Origin: Enterobacter chengduensis
Lineage (GTDB): Bacteria > Pseudomonadota > Gammaproteobacteria > Enterobacterales > Enterobacteriaceae
Assembly: GCF_001984825.2 (NCBI RefSeq)
Contig: NZ_CP043318.1
Location: 1,736,001-1,800,000, forward strand
Direction: 5' to 3'
Length of the DNA stretch: 64,000 nt
Shown here: positions 17,838 to 27,837 of the stretch, in pieces
Position numbering within the stretch: position 1 is the first letter of the stretch
How the letters are laid out: the number at the start of each line of letters is the position of its first letter
Notes under the pieces: model-generated
What the model saw: only the letters and a program-made list of their open reading frames with translations
Databases searched by the model: none
Told to the model about the DNA's origin: nothing
Translations under genes and position numbers: made by a program

Positions 17838-17976
17838 GTTGCTGTAACCCTTTTTTTTGATGTATACGTAACGTATTGATTTATATGATGAGGATTTACG
17901 TGCCAGAAAAAAGGGTTTTATACGTGTAAGTTGATTATTTTGTTTGCTAACAATAAGATGGCGTCGTTTCTTTCCA
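17838..17976 (+). promoter_or_regulatory. Leader of CRISPR array 2
   Basis: AT-rich non-coding sequence before array 2. TAACGTATTGATT at 17869-17881 is a perfect IHF core match on the opposite strand, ending 96 bp before the repeat. AAAAAAGGGTTTT at 17907-17919 is the counterpart of the G-rich motif in array 1, at the same 64-bp distance. The last bases before the repeat, TTCCA, are shared with array 1. Confidence 0.75.
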
Positions 17977-19025
17977 GTTCACTGCCGTACAGGCAGCTTA
18001 GAAACTGGGTTAAACTCCATGCCTCGCTTCTCTACGTGTTCACTGCCGTACAGGCAGCTTAGAAATGAACTTCTTTACCGGCTATGATGCTGCCAGCGTT
18101 CACTGCCGTACAGGCAGCTTAGAAAGTAACCGGGATTAAAACGTCGCCGACCAGCTTGTTCACTGCCGTACAGGCAGCTTAGAAACCAGGCTGATACTGC
18201 GTTACCAGTGCCGGACAGTTCACTGCCGTACAGGCAGCTTAGAAAGATACACCCAGGCATGGGGTTTCTATCGTGGTGTTCACTGCCGTACAGGCAGCTT
18301 AGAAAACAACCATTTTTGATAATTCATTTTCTACCTCGTTCACTGCCGTACAGGCAGCTTAGAAAAAAAGCAAGCGGTGACGCGCAGAGCCAGGAGGTTC
18401 ACTGCCGTACAGGCAGCTTAGAAAATCACCGCAACAGCGAGAACGGCAAGTTAGCAGTTCACTGCCGTACAGGCAGCTTAGAAATACTCGCTCAAGTTGT
18501 TTCGTTGATACGTGGTGTTCACTGCCGTACAGGCAGCTTAGAAACCTGAACCAGTCAGCGCCGCTGTATGCCCCGAAGTTCACTGCCGTACAGGCAGCTT
18601 AGAAAAGTACAATACGGGGCCTGGCCAACACCGGCGATGTTCACTGCCGTACAGGCAGCTTAGAAAATTCGAATCTCTGACTACAAGCGAAACATTGAGT
18701 TCACTGCCGTACAGGCAGCTTAGAAATCGCACCACAACCCAATACGAGCCATAGCCTGTTCACTGCCGTACAGGCAGCTTAGAAATGTCAAAACTCCAGT
18801 TTGAAACCAACGACAAGGTTCACTGCCGTACAGGCAGCTTAGAAATGACCAGGCAGCTCGCCGCGCTGTCAGCTGAAGTTTACTGCCGTACAGGTAGCTT
18901 AGAAAAATAACTGCTGCGCTCGATCGGCTGGTGGGTAGTTCACTGCCGTACAGGCAGCTTAGAAAATCGAAACGAAACATCGACAACTGAGCGAAGTGTT
19001 CACTGCCGCACAGGCTGCCCCTCTC
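17977..19025 (+). CRISPR. Type I-F CRISPR array 2, 18 repeats, 17 spacers
   Basis: The 28-bp repeat is identical to that of array 1. Starts are at 17977, 18038, 18098, 18158, 18218, 18278, 18338, 18397, 18457, 18517, 18578, 18639, 18699, 18758, 18818, 18878, 18938 and 18998. Steps of 59-61 give spacers of 31-33 bp. The copy at 18878 has two changes (GTTTACTG and CAGGTAGC), and the last at 18998 is decayed after CAGGCTGC, which again puts the old end on the right. It lies 275 bp before cas1 in the same orientation. Confidence 0.98.
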
Positions 19026-19300
19026 AAACCAACCCACCGTATAATATTCACCAAACCAATTTAAAACCTAATCCCATCAAACCTGCACTCTCTATTTTCA
19101 CAATAAATAAAAAACCCATTCATGCATGAATTATATTCTAACGAATATATTATTCGCAAAAATAATACTTCAGCTAAAAACATGATTTTCCACTTCATTA
19201 TCACGGTGATTATTATTCATTTGATACCCGTCACATTTGTTTCCATCCGATGTTCGCTAACATATTGCGCATTCAACACCTTGAAATAAAAGCCCTTGCC
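19026..19300 (+). promoter_or_regulatory. Upstream region of the cas operon
   Basis: Very AT-rich, with no gene. Two palindromes lie close together: the perfect ATTCATGCATGAAT at 19118-19131 and CGAAT-atatt-ATTCG at 19142-19156. They are candidate operators for the cas operon, whose first start is at 19301. No clear consensus promoter could be chosen. Confidence 0.4.
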
Positions 19301-20284
19301 ATGTCCGTAAAGAGCATCACCCCTACAGACTTAAAAACCATTCTGCATTCAAAGCGTGCCAATATTTATTATCTGGAGAAATGTCGTGTTCAGGTGAATG
19401 GTGGGCGTGTTGAATATGTCACCCAGGAAGGACAAGAGTCGTTTTACTGGAATATTCCCATCGCGAATACGACTGCGGTGATGCTGGGAATGGGAACATC
19501 CGTTACGCAAATGGCAATGCGCGAGTTTGCGCGGGCAGGCGTAATGGTTGGCTTTTGTGGAACGGACGGCACGCCGCTTTATTCCGCAAACGAGGTGGAT
19601 ATCGACGTCTCATGGCTCAGCCCGCAAAGCGAATACCGCCCGACCGCATATTTACAAAACTGGGTCTCATTCTGGTTTGATGAGGAAAAACGCCTGCAGG
19701 CGGCAAAACGGTTTCAGTTTATTCGCTTTCGGCAAATCGAAACGCAGTGGGCGAGAGCGCGGATGCAGCGAGATACTGCTTTTCAGCCTGATAAGGGTGC
19801 GCTGGAAACTATTCTGGAACGTGCCAGACAGGGCATGGAAAACGCACAGGATCACACGTCGCTGATGCTTCAGGAAGCGCAGCTTACCAAATCGCTCTAT
19901 AAACTGGTCAGCCAGACGGTGGGTTACGGCAGCTTTACCCGCGCCAAACGCGGCGGCGGGGCAGATATGGCGAACCGTTTTCTCGACCAGGGCAATTATC
20001 TGGCCTACGGGCTGGCGGCCGTCGCGGCCTGGGTAACGGGCATTCCACATGGTCTGGCCGTCATGCACGGTAAAACCCGACGCGGCGGGCTGGTTTTTGA
20101 TATTGCTGATTTAATCAAAGACGCCCTCGTTATGCCGCAGGCATTTATGGCGGCGATGGAGGGCGAGGATAATCAACAGTTTCGCCAGCGCTGCATCAAC
20201 GCGTTTCAACAGGCTGACGCGCTGGATGTGATGATCGCCACCCTGCAGGAAACCGCGCACGCGCTGGCGGGCACCGCAAAATGA
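19301..20284 (+). CDS. cas1: CRISPR-associated integrase Cas1 (type I-F)
   Basis: A 327-residue Cas1 of the I-F subtype, the metal-dependent integrase that inserts new spacers with the Cas2-3 fusion. The conserved N-terminal region is DLKTILHSKRANIYYLEKCR. The C-terminal catalytic part has a glutamate in the QEAQLTKSLYKLV helix, the histidine in GLAVMHGKTRRGG near residue 255, and the aspartates in LVFDIADLIKDALVMP. The ATG at 19301 is chosen because it aligns with family N-termini; an ATG 17 codons earlier has no better ribosome-binding site. Its stop overlaps the next start by four bases, so the operon is translationally coupled from here. Confidence 0.96.
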   Translation: MSVKSITPTDLKTILHSKRANIYYLEKCRVQVNGGRVEYVTQEGQESFYWNIPIANTTAVMLGMGTSVTQMAMREFARAGVMVGFCGTDGTPLYSANEVDIDVSWLSPQSEYRPTAYLQNWVSFWFDEEKRLQAAKRFQFIRFRQIETQWARARMQRDTAFQPDKGALETILERARQGMENAQDHTSLMLQEAQLTKSLYKLVSQTVGYGSFTRAKRGGGADMANRFLDQGNYLAYGLAAVAAWVTGIPHGLAVMHGKTRRGGLVFDIADLIKDALVMPQAFMAAMEGEDNQQFRQRCINAFQQADALDVMIATLQETAHALAGTAK

Positions 20285-23200
20285 ATGTGCTGATTATCTC
20301 TCGATGCACCAAACGCGCGCGCGAGCAAAGCTGCCAGATTATCGATCAGTTTGCTGAGCGAACGGGTGACGCGGCGTGGCAGACGACGATAACGATGGAA
20401 GGCGTCACCACCCTGCGCAAGCTGCTGCGCAAAACGGCACGTCGTAACACCGCGGTGGCCTGCCACTGGCTGAAAAGAAACGGACAAACCGAGCTGCTGT
20501 GGATAGTCGGGAATTTGCGTCGATTCAACGCGCAAGGGCGCGTGCCAACCAATCGCACGAGCCTGCAAATTATCCGCAACGACGGCGAACACCGCTGGCA
20601 AAGTGCGGAAAGCATCGGCTTGCTGGCGGCGATTGCCGGGCTGTTTCATGATTTTGGTAAAGCGGGGATGTGCTTCCAGCAGACGCTTAAAGGGGAAAGC
20701 AAGCACATTTGCCAGCCTTACCGCCACGAATGGATCTCGGTTCGTCTGTTTGAAGCCTTTGTCGGGGAGCGCACCGATGAACAGTGGCTGACATCGTTGA
20801 CGCAGCTCAAAGCCGCTGACGAAAAGGCCATGCTGAACGCGCTGAAGATGGATACAGACAAGAACGGCAGCCTGTTGGGAAAACTTCCGCCTCTGGCTAA
20901 GGTGGTGGTATGGCTGATTTTGTCGCATCACCGCTTACCGCAGTCGCACTCGACGCGTCCTCAACTGGACTATTGCGAAGGCTGGTTTGAGAAACAGCTG
21001 AACCCGGAATGGAGCTCGCTTAATCATAAATCCACCGAAAAACATCCGTGGAAAGCGCGTGATTTTAAAAATGTCTGGAAATTCCCCAATGGTACGCCGC
21101 TAAAAAGTAAAACGTGGCGCGAGAAGGCCCGGCAGATTGGTAAGCGCATCCGGAACCTGCCCGCACTGCTTCACGCGGGATCGCTAGATAATCTCTTTAC
21201 TCTTCATCTTGCCCGCCTGTCGCTGATGCTGGCCGACCACGTTTACTCCTCTCAACCCGCGTATGCCGGGTGGCAGGATGATGCCGTTCCGTGCTGGGCC
21301 AACAGCGACCGCCAGTCCGGGCAGCTTAAGCAAAAGCTGGATGAACACAATGTCGGCGTTGCGCATCAGGCCCTGTTGATGGGGCGCTCGCTTCCGGCAC
21401 TGCGCCGCTCACTGCCCGCCATCGCAAGACACAGGACGTTCCGGGAAAGAGCGAAAGATCCGCGTTTTCACTGGCAAAACAGGGCATGGGACGTGGCGTC
21501 TTCCCTGCGTGAGAAAAGTGCAGAGCAGGGGTTCTTCGGCATCAATATGGCCTCGACCGGATGCGGTAAAACCTTTGCGAATGCCCGGATCATGTACGCT
21601 CTGGCAGATGAGCAGGCAGGGTGTCGTTTTAGCGTGGCGCTGGGGTTACGCACGCTCACGCTGCAAACGGGTCAGGCTTTGCAGTCGCGCCTGGGGCTGG
21701 ATGACGACACGCTGGCCGTGGTGACCGGCGCTGCAGCAGTGAAGGAGTTGTATCAGGGTAATGATGCTGAAGATACCCGCAGCGCCAGCGACGAAGCGTT
21801 CTTCGCCAGCCATCACTACGTACATTACGAAGGGGCGACCAGCAGCGGTATCGCCCAGCAGTGGCTGGCGAAAGAACCGGCGCTCAATCGCCTGGTCAGC
21901 GCCCCGGTGCTGGTGACAACACTCGATCACCTGATGCCTGCAACGGAAGGCGTGCGCGGCGGCAGGCAGATCCCCGCCATGCTGCGCCTGCTGACCAGCG
22001 ATCTGGTGCTTGATGAGCCCGATGATTTTGACGTTGATGATTTGCACGCCCTTTGTCGGCTGGTGAACTGGGCGGGCATGCTCGGCGCCCGCGTGCTGCT
22101 TTCCTCTGCCACGCTGCCCCCGGCATTAACGGAAGCGCTGTTCGAAGCCTACCGGGAAGGGCGCAAAGCCTGGCAGGCCGCGTGCGGTCAGTCGGACAGA
22201 CCGACGAGTATCTGCTGCGCCTGGTTTGATGAGTATGGCGCGCAGTCGCAGGATGTGGCCGACGATGCTCAATTTCGTCAGGCGCATGGCGATTTTGTCA
22301 GGCAGCGGATTAAACGTCTGCCAGACCAGCCCCGGCTTCGTCTGGGTAAACTTGCCGCCGTTGAACCGCACTCTTCCCGCACGGCCGATGTTGTCTCTGC
22401 CCTGGCGAAGACGTTGCACCAGCAAATGTTCTCGCTGCACGGCGATCATCGCAGCACGCATAAAAGCGGCAAAACCGTGTCGTTTGGTCTGGTGCGGATG
22501 GCGAACATCAACCCGCTGGTTGCCGTCGCGCAGGCGCTGATGGCGTTACCTTCTCCGGACAATTACCGCATTCATTACTGCGTGTACCACAGTCAGCACC
22601 CGCTGGCGGTGCGCGCGGCGATTGAAAAACGACTCGACGCGGCGTTCACGCGGCACGAACCGGACCCGGTCTGGGAGTTGCCTGAAGTTAAGCGGGCGCT
22701 GATGTCACCAGAACAGCACCACCTCTTTGTCGTGCTCGGAACCTCCGTTCTCGAAGTTGGGCGCGATTTCGATGCCGACTGGGGGATTATCGAGCCGAGC
22801 TCCATGCGTTCGCTTATTCAGTTTGCGGGGCGTATTCAACGCCACCGTCAGCAGGTGCCTGAGCGCGAAAATCTGGTGATTCTCCAGCGCAACGTGCGCG
22901 CGCTTCGCGGAGAGAGGATCGCCTACTGCCGACCCGGTTTTGAGACCGATCAGCATCCGCTGGCGCATCACGATCTTCATGAGCTTCTTACTGAAGAAGG
23001 CTACCGCACGCTGAATGCGGTCCCGCGCATCGTTGAAAATCTGCCCGGCAACGCGCTGGCGGCGCTGGAGCATGAGCGTTTGCGCGCCTCGCTGCTGGGC
23101 GATGGCAAGAAATCAGATGCGGTGGCGGCGTCCTGGTGGCGGCTACCGCTGACGTGGAACGGTGAGCTGCAGCTGCGGACGCCTTTTCGCCGTGCGTCAC

Positions 23201-23511
23201 CGAAGGACACTTTCTTTTTGCGCATGGAAGAGGAAGACGATGAACCTGAGTTTTGCCTGATGCAGGAAGACGGCAGGTTAAAACCCGCAGGACGGTTTTG
23301 CGAACAGGCGTTGTTTATGGCTGACGGCGTAGAGCCGTGGGTCGCAATCGAATATGCCGAGATATTACAGGCGCTCGCCGAGACGAAGCAGATGGAGCTG
23401 GCTGCGGTGTCGCGACGGTATGGCGAAATCACACTGAGAGTTACCTGGGAGGAGGAAACGGAGAAATGGTTGTATCACCCCGCATTGGGCGTGTTCAGGG
23501 AATATCTCTAA
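20281..23511 (+). CDS. cas3: Cas2-Cas3 fusion nuclease-helicase (type I-F)
   Basis: A 1076-residue fusion diagnostic of type I-F. Residues about 1-95 are the Cas2 domain (MNVLIISRCTKRARE start). An HD nuclease domain follows with FHDFGKAG (His123-Asp124) and a later SHHRLP. The superfamily 2 helicase has Walker A MASTGCGKTFANAR near residue 423, a DExD-type LVLDEPDDFD near 577, LLSSATLPP near 608, and motif VI FAGRIQRHRQ near 847. It nicks and degrades DNA marked by the Csy complex and joins Cas1 in adaptation. All key motifs are intact, so activity is expected. A 15-bp gap with GGAG precedes csy1. Confidence 0.97.
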   Translation: MNVLIISRCTKRAREQSCQIIDQFAERTGDAAWQTTITMEGVTTLRKLLRKTARRNTAVACHWLKRNGQTELLWIVGNLRRFNAQGRVPTNRTSLQIIRNDGEHRWQSAESIGLLAAIAGLFHDFGKAGMCFQQTLKGESKHICQPYRHEWISVRLFEAFVGERTDEQWLTSLTQLKAADEKAMLNALKMDTDKNGSLLGKLPPLAKVVVWLILSHHRLPQSHSTRPQLDYCEGWFEKQLNPEWSSLNHKSTEKHPWKARDFKNVWKFPNGTPLKSKTWREKARQIGKRIRNLPALLHAGSLDNLFTLHLARLSLMLADHVYSSQPAYAGWQDDAVPCWANSDRQSGQLKQKLDEHNVGVAHQALLMGRSLPALRRSLPAIARHRTFRERAKDPRFHWQNRAWDVASSLREKSAEQGFFGINMASTGCGKTFANARIMYALADEQAGCRFSVALGLRTLTLQTGQALQSRLGLDDDTLAVVTGAAAVKELYQGNDAEDTRSASDEAFFASHHYVHYEGATSSGIAQQWLAKEPALNRLVSAPVLVTTLDHLMPATEGVRGGRQIPAMLRLLTSDLVLDEPDDFDVDDLHALCRLVNWAGMLGARVLLSSATLPPALTEALFEAYREGRKAWQAACGQSDRPTSICCAWFDEYGAQSQDVADDAQFRQAHGDFVRQRIKRLPDQPRLRLGKLAAVEPHSSRTADVVSALAKTLHQQMFSLHGDHRSTHKSGKTVSFGLVRMANINPLVAVAQALMALPSPDNYRIHYCVYHSQHPLAVRAAIEKRLDAAFTRHEPDPVWELPEVKRALMSPEQHHLFVVLGTSVLEVGRDFDADWGIIEPSSMRSLIQFAGRIQRHRQQVPERENLVILQRNVRALRGERIAYCRPGFETDQHPLAHHDLHELLTEEGYRTLNAVPRIVENLPGNALAALEHERLRASLLGDGKKSDAVAASWWRLPLTWNGELQLRTPFRRASPKDTFFLRMEEEDDEPEFCLMQEDGRLKPAGRFCEQALFMADGVEPWVAIEYAEILQALAETKQMELAAVSRRYGEITLRVTWEEETEKWLYHPALGVFREYL

Positions 23512-23526
23512 GAGTCAGGAGCGAGT

Positions 23527-24834
23527 ATGTCAGTTGAAGCACTAAGCGCTTTCATTGCTGAGTACATTGCCGGACGACGGCAAACAAAGCTGGAAGCATT
23601 TGATAAAGCGACCGCAAAGCGCAGCGAAGATAGCGCAACGCTTGCGGCTGAACGCCGGGAACTGGAGCTTCGCTATGAGCCGAAAGCATGGCTGACGGAT
23701 GCCGCGAAGCGAGCCGGACAAATTAACCTCGTGACCCATGCGGCGAAATTTACCCACGGAGATTCAAAAAGTAGCAGTATTTACAGCGAGGCAGTGGCGC
23801 AGGAAGGGTACCTCAGCACCGCTGCGTTGTCAGGTCTGGAACCGGATGCGGTCGGCAACGCCGCTGCGCTTGACGTCGCGAAATTATTGCAAACGCAGGT
23901 TGAGGGCGGCGACTCCCTGCTAGCAAGCCTGAAGCGTGGCGATCACGCCGCGCTGGCCGCGTTTACCGATGACGAGAGTCAACTGCGTGACTGGATTGCA
24001 GGTTTTTCTCGCGCGTTAACGCCCGGCGAACCCGCTTCGCACAAGCTGGCTAAACAGGGGTATTTTCCGGTAGGTGAAAATTACCATCTGTTAAGCCCGT
24101 TGTTTGCCACCTCGCTTGTTCACGCTATGCATCAAAAGATGATTGCCTGTCGTTTTGGCGAGGAGGTAAAAGCCATCTGGAAAGCGCGCCGCGAGAAAAC
24201 CTGGCATCCCACTCCGCTGACGCTTTTCCCGGATTCAGCAGAAATACACTTTGGTGGCACGAAACCGCAAAACATTTCCTATCTAAACAGCGTACGCGGC
24301 GGACGTAGCTGGCTGCTCTCCTGCCAGCCGCCGCAGTGGAAAAGGGCAGAAAAGCCACCGACGAGCTTGCGTTCTGTTTTCGCCTCGGGTGGGCAATTTG
24401 ACCGCCGTGCGAAGAGTCATATTCAGCTGCTTGTTTCCCTACTGACGAAGGCGGGCGATTACACCAATTTTCGTATTCGTGAAGCGCGCGACGGCTACAT
24501 CAATATGATTATCGATCTGCTGTTTGAGATCGCCTCTGTATTCCAACGGGAAACCTCGCAGAGCTGGACGCTCAACTGTCCCGATCTGAAACCTCATCAG
24601 CAGCTCTGGCTCGATCCCTGGCGCACAAAAACAGACGAAGCCTTCCGTCTTGAGCGAGAAAAAGATGACTGGCAGGACGCTGTGGCGGAAGATTTTGCCC
24701 AGTGGCTCAACGCCCGTCTGCGCAAGTCGCTGCCGGATGTCGGTAATGTGGAAAAACGGGAGTGGGAAACGCGCGAACGTTTACGCAGCAACCTGCGTGA
24801 GATGGAAAAAATTATCCGGGAGGCGCTGAAATGA
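23527..24834 (+). CDS. csy1: Csy1 (Cas8f), large subunit of the Csy complex
   Basis: A 435-residue protein of the type I-F Cas8f family. It binds the crRNA 5' end with Csy2 and recognises the CC protospacer-adjacent motif on invading DNA. Recognisable stretches include LVTHAAKFTHGDSKSSS near residue 70, the GGTKPQNISYLNS motif near residue 245, and SCQPPQWKR. The length is typical. Its TGA overlaps the csy2 ATG (ATGA), showing translational coupling. Confidence 0.95.
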   Translation: MSVEALSAFIAEYIAGRRQTKLEAFDKATAKRSEDSATLAAERRELELRYEPKAWLTDAAKRAGQINLVTHAAKFTHGDSKSSSIYSEAVAQEGYLSTAALSGLEPDAVGNAAALDVAKLLQTQVEGGDSLLASLKRGDHAALAAFTDDESQLRDWIAGFSRALTPGEPASHKLAKQGYFPVGENYHLLSPLFATSLVHAMHQKMIACRFGEEVKAIWKARREKTWHPTPLTLFPDSAEIHFGGTKPQNISYLNSVRGGRSWLLSCQPPQWKRAEKPPTSLRSVFASGGQFDRRAKSHIQLLVSLLTKAGDYTNFRIREARDGYINMIIDLLFEIASVFQRETSQSWTLNCPDLKPHQQLWLDPWRTKTDEAFRLEREKDDWQDAVAEDFAQWLNARLRKSLPDVGNVEKREWETRERLRSNLREMEKIIREALK

Positions 24835-25766
24835 GCTCACTGATCCTGCTTCGCCGTGTCCGAGTCGAAAACGCCAACGCGATTGCTGGCCTGACCTGGG
24901 GTTTTCCCGCCATCACTCATTTCCTGGGATTTGCCCATGCGCTGTCGCGCAGGCTGACGGAAACGCACGGGCTGCGCATCGAGGGCTGTGCCGTCGTCAG
25001 CCACGAACACCAGATCCTCGCGCACACGTCTGGTCGCGATTATCAGTTTGCCCTGACGCGTAATCCCCTTACCCGTGAAGCGAAAACGGCCTCATTTAAT
25101 GAAGAGGGGCGCATGCATATGACGGTTTCGCTCCTGCTTGAGTGTCACGGGGAAATTCCGAACGGTGAATACGGACAGCGTGACCTGGCCGAATACCTTT
25201 CGCAGGTGTGCCCGACGCTCCGACTGGCGGGCGGCATAGTCGTTGATATTGAGACGATTACCGTCATGGCGATGCCGTCTACCGATCGCGAAATGCGTCG
25301 GTTGCAGTGGCAGCTTATGCCCGGTTTTGCCTTACGCGATCGGAGCAGCTGGCTGGTTCAACATTATCAAACCCTGCTTGAAAACCATCCTGATGCCACA
25401 TTGCTTGATGCCTGGCTTGATTTTGCCACGCTGAAAATCCAGGCGGAAATGCCGGAGAGCGGCAACCTGCGCGAAGGCGAGCCGGCTGACTGGCACGTTG
25501 TTCCCAAACCTAATCCCGGTTATCTGGTGCCGTTAATGACGGGCTACCAGCGTATCTCTGAACTCTACGCCCCCGGCGTCGTGGAAAACGCGCGCGATGC
25601 AGAAACGCCCTTCGCGTTTACCGAAGCGGTGTATGGCGTGGGCGAGTGGTGCGGTCTGCACCGGATTCGGTCGCTTGACGATATTTTCTGGCGCTATCGC
25701 ACGACGGAAACAGGCTACTACTGTCAGGGCGCGGGCGCGCCGTTGACTTCTGAACCTCTTAATTAA
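24831..25766 (+). CDS. csy2: Csy2 (Cas5f)
   Basis: A 311-residue Cas5-type RAMP protein that partners Csy1 at the crRNA 5' handle in the Csy surveillance complex. Conserved I-F features include [20 protein letters not shown] near residue 22, GCAVVSHEH, and [13 protein letters not shown] near the C-terminus. It overlaps csy1 by four bases and ends 13 bp before csy3, with AAGGAC serving csy3. Confidence 0.95.
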   Translation: MSSLILLRRVRVENANAIAGLTWGFPAITHFLGFAHALSRRLTETHGLRIEGCAVVSHEHQILAHTSGRDYQFALTRNPLTREAKTASFNEEGRMHMTVSLLLECHGEIPNGEYGQRDLAEYLSQVCPTLRLAGGIVVDIETITVMAMPSTDREMRRLQWQLMPGFALRDRSSWLVQHYQTLLENHPDATLLDAWLDFATLKIQAEMPESGNLREGEPADWHVVPKPNPGYLVPLMTGYQRISELYAPGVVENARDAETPFAFTEAVYGVGEWCGLHRIRSLDDIFWRYRTTETGYYCQGAGAPLTSEPLN

Positions 25767-25779
25767 AAAGGACTTATCT

Positions 25780-26778
25780 ATGGCAAAGGCTCCAACTGCC
25801 GTTAAAACGGCATCTGTACTGGCATTTGAACGTAAACTGGCAACCTCGGATGCGGTGATGTATTCCGGAAGCTGGGCGGGAGAGACCTGGCAGCCGATTC
25901 GGATTCAGGAAAAAGCGGTACGCGGCACTATTTCTAACCGTCTGAAAAATGCGCTGACCAACGATCCGGCAAAGCTGGATGCGGAGATCCAGAAAGCGAA
26001 CCTGCAGCGTGTGGACGTGGCGTCGCTGCCCGCCGATGCAGACACCCTGAAGGTGAAATTTACCCTTCGCGTGCTGGGCAACCTGTCGACGCCATCAGTG
26101 TGTAACGATCGTGCCTACCAGGATGAACTTCAGCAGGTTATCGACGGTTATATCAGTGAACACGGTTTCAAAGAGCTGGCGCGTCGCTATGCAACCAATC
26201 TGGCAAACGGCCGTTTTTTATGGCGTAACCGCGTCGGGGCAGAAAAAATTATCGTGAACGTGACGGGCAGTAAAGCCTGGACGTTTGATGCGTACAATTA
26301 TGCGCTGCGAGATTTTTCTGCCTGCGATGAGCGCTTAAACGCACTGGCGCAGGAGATCGAAAAAGGGCTTAGCGGTGAAGAATTTGTTCTCCTGAACGTC
26401 GACGCGCAGGTGCTGCTCGGTGCCGGGCAGGAGATCTTCCCGTCGCAGGAGCTGGTCCTGGACAGCAACAGCAGCAAGAGCCGTCTGTTGTATCAGGTAG
26501 ACAGCGTTGCAGGCATGCACTCGCAGAAAATCGGTAATGCCATTCGAACAATAGATACATGGCACCCTCAGGTCGATGCGCTGGGTGCTATCGCCGTCGA
26601 ACCGTATGGCTCTGTCACCAGCCGTGGTGTGGCCTGCCGCCAGCCGAAAGAGAAGATGGACTTCTACACCCTGCTGGATAACTGGGTGACGAAAGGCCAA
26701 AAGCCTGACGTTGAACAGCAGCATTACGTCATGGCCGTGCTGATCCGCGGCGGCGTCTTCGGTGAGAAGGGCGAGTAA
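25780..26778 (+). CDS. csy3: Csy3 (Cas7f), backbone subunit
   Basis: A 332-residue Cas7-family protein, six copies of which form the backbone along the spacer in the Csy complex. Family stretches seen are [20 protein letters not shown] at the N-terminus, [14 protein letters not shown] near residue 145, and [20 protein letters not shown] near residue 270. Length is normal and no disruption is seen. Nine bases separate it from csy4. Confidence 0.96.
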   Translation: MAKAPTAVKTASVLAFERKLATSDAVMYSGSWAGETWQPIRIQEKAVRGTISNRLKNALTNDPAKLDAEIQKANLQRVDVASLPADADTLKVKFTLRVLGNLSTPSVCNDRAYQDELQQVIDGYISEHGFKELARRYATNLANGRFLWRNRVGAEKIIVNVTGSKAWTFDAYNYALRDFSACDERLNALAQEIEKGLSGEEFVLLNVDAQVLLGAGQEIFPSQELVLDSNSSKSRLLYQVDSVAGMHSQKIGNAIRTIDTWHPQVDALGAIAVEPYGSVTSRGVACRQPKEKMDFYTLLDNWVTKGQKPDVEQQHYVMAVLIRGGVFGEKGE

Positions 26779-26787
26779 GGAGTGGTT

Positions 26788-27342
26788 ATGGATCACTACA
26801 TTGAGATCCGCGTCCTGCCCGACCCGGAGTTCAGCGAGGAGATGCTGATGGCCGCGCTGATGGCTAAGCTGCATCGCGCGCTGGGCCAGCGGGGGCAGGG
26901 GGATATTGGCATCAGCTTTCCTGCGCACGGCATGAAGCCCGGCCCGGTGTTACGTCTGCACGGTACTCGCCCTGCGTTAAGCGAACTCGAATCACTCACA
27001 TGGCGAAAAGGACTGAGCGACTACTGCATATCTTCGGACATCCAGCCCGTGCCCGTCGTCAGCCAGTGGCGGTGCGTGAGCCGCGTCCAGGTGAAAAGCA
27101 GCGCGCAGCGTCTGATGCGACGCTCGGTAAAAAAAGGATGGCTAACGGAGGACGAGGCGCAGCAGCGTTTGCTGACGATGCAGGAGGCGAGGACGGATCT
27201 GCCCTGGCTCAACTTGCGTAGTCTCTCAACAGGCCAGTCTTTTAAGCTTTTTATTCGCCACGGGGATGTGCTGTCTGCGCCTGTCTCGGGGACATTTACG
27301 ACCTACGGACTCAGCGCGACGGCAACGGTTCCCTGGTTCTGA
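26788..27342 (+). CDS. cas6f: Csy4 (Cas6f), crRNA-processing endoribonuclease
   Basis: A 184-residue Cas6f that cuts the repeat RNA at the base of its hairpin and stays bound to the 3' end. The catalytic histidine falls at residue 29 (AKLHRALG), the same number as in Pseudomonas Csy4. The arginine-rich, hairpin-binding helix is at about 104-120 (SSAQRLMRRSVKKGW). The ATG at 26788 is preceded by AAGGAG; a GTG two codons earlier is in the same frame but overlaps the spacer. Last gene of the cas operon, followed by a terminator. Confidence 0.95.
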   Translation: MDHYIEIRVLPDPEFSEEMLMAALMAKLHRALGQRGQGDIGISFPAHGMKPGPVLRLHGTRPALSELESLTWRKGLSDYCISSDIQPVPVVSQWRCVSRVQVKSSAQRLMRRSVKKGWLTEDEAQQRLLTMQEARTDLPWLNLRSLSTGQSFKLFIRHGDVLSAPVSGTFTTYGLSATATVPWF

Positions 27343-27349
27343 AGCGCAT

Positions 27350-27380
27350 AACCGCACTCGCGATCAGGGTGCGGTTTTTT
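27350..27380 (+). terminator. Terminator of the cas operon
   Basis: ACCGCAC at 27351-27357 pairs with GTGCGGT at 27369-27375, followed by TTTTT. The stop codon of the convergent RES toxin gene lies in its loop. Confidence 0.85.
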
Positions 27381-27837
27381 CAGCCAGGCGGGCATCAAAA
27401 ATAAAGGGGAGTTGCTGAACTGAATTGAGCGCCGTGTGGAATGCCGGATGTAAGGGATTAAGGATGGCATTGTTTTCATAAGGGATGATGCAGGACGGTA
27501 GGATAAGCGCGAGGGCGCTGTTAGCCTGTAACCATCCGGTTCCCAGATCCATCGTTGATACCGGCGCTGGATTTTCCTGCCAGTCTTCGGGGAGCCACGC
27601 TTTATCCAGGTAATCAATCTGGTCATCCGGGATATCGATGTTGAAAAGATGGTACTGATTCAACACGCTATCTTTCCGAACGTGCACCAGAATTTCCAGT
27701 GAGGCCAGCGAGATGGAGGTGGACACATACACCGCTGGATGGCCTTTATGGTTCCAGCGTCCGCCATACTGGTTTGCGCCGCTTCCGCTCCACGCTTCGC
27801 TGGCATAGCGTCCCGTCACCAGACGATAAAAAATCAT
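27364..27837 (-). CDS. RES-domain toxin
   Basis: A 157-residue RES-family protein. RES toxins (for example ParT, MbcT) attack NAD+ or ADP-ribosylate a host enzyme. Family marks are the early arginine in FYRLVTGRY, GANQYGGRWNHKG at about 20-32, the tyrosine in PAVYVSTS and the SISLASLEILVH stretch. The chosen ATG at 27837 overlaps the antitoxin stop by four bases; upstream in-frame extension lies within the antitoxin gene. The domain looks complete. Convergent with csy4. Confidence 0.85.
   Translation of the reverse strand: MIFYRLVTGRYASEAWSGSGANQYGGRWNHKGHPAVYVSTSISLASLEILVHVRKDSVLNQYHLFNIDIPDDQIDYLDKAWLPEDWQENPAPVSTMDLGTGWLQANSALALILPSCIIPYENNAILNPLHPAFHTALNSVQQLPFIFDARLAEKTAP

Noticed and set aside
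20281..20580. Separate cas2 gene
   Set aside because: The Cas2-like domain is continuous with the HD-helicase frame, as expected for the type I-F Cas2-3 fusion.
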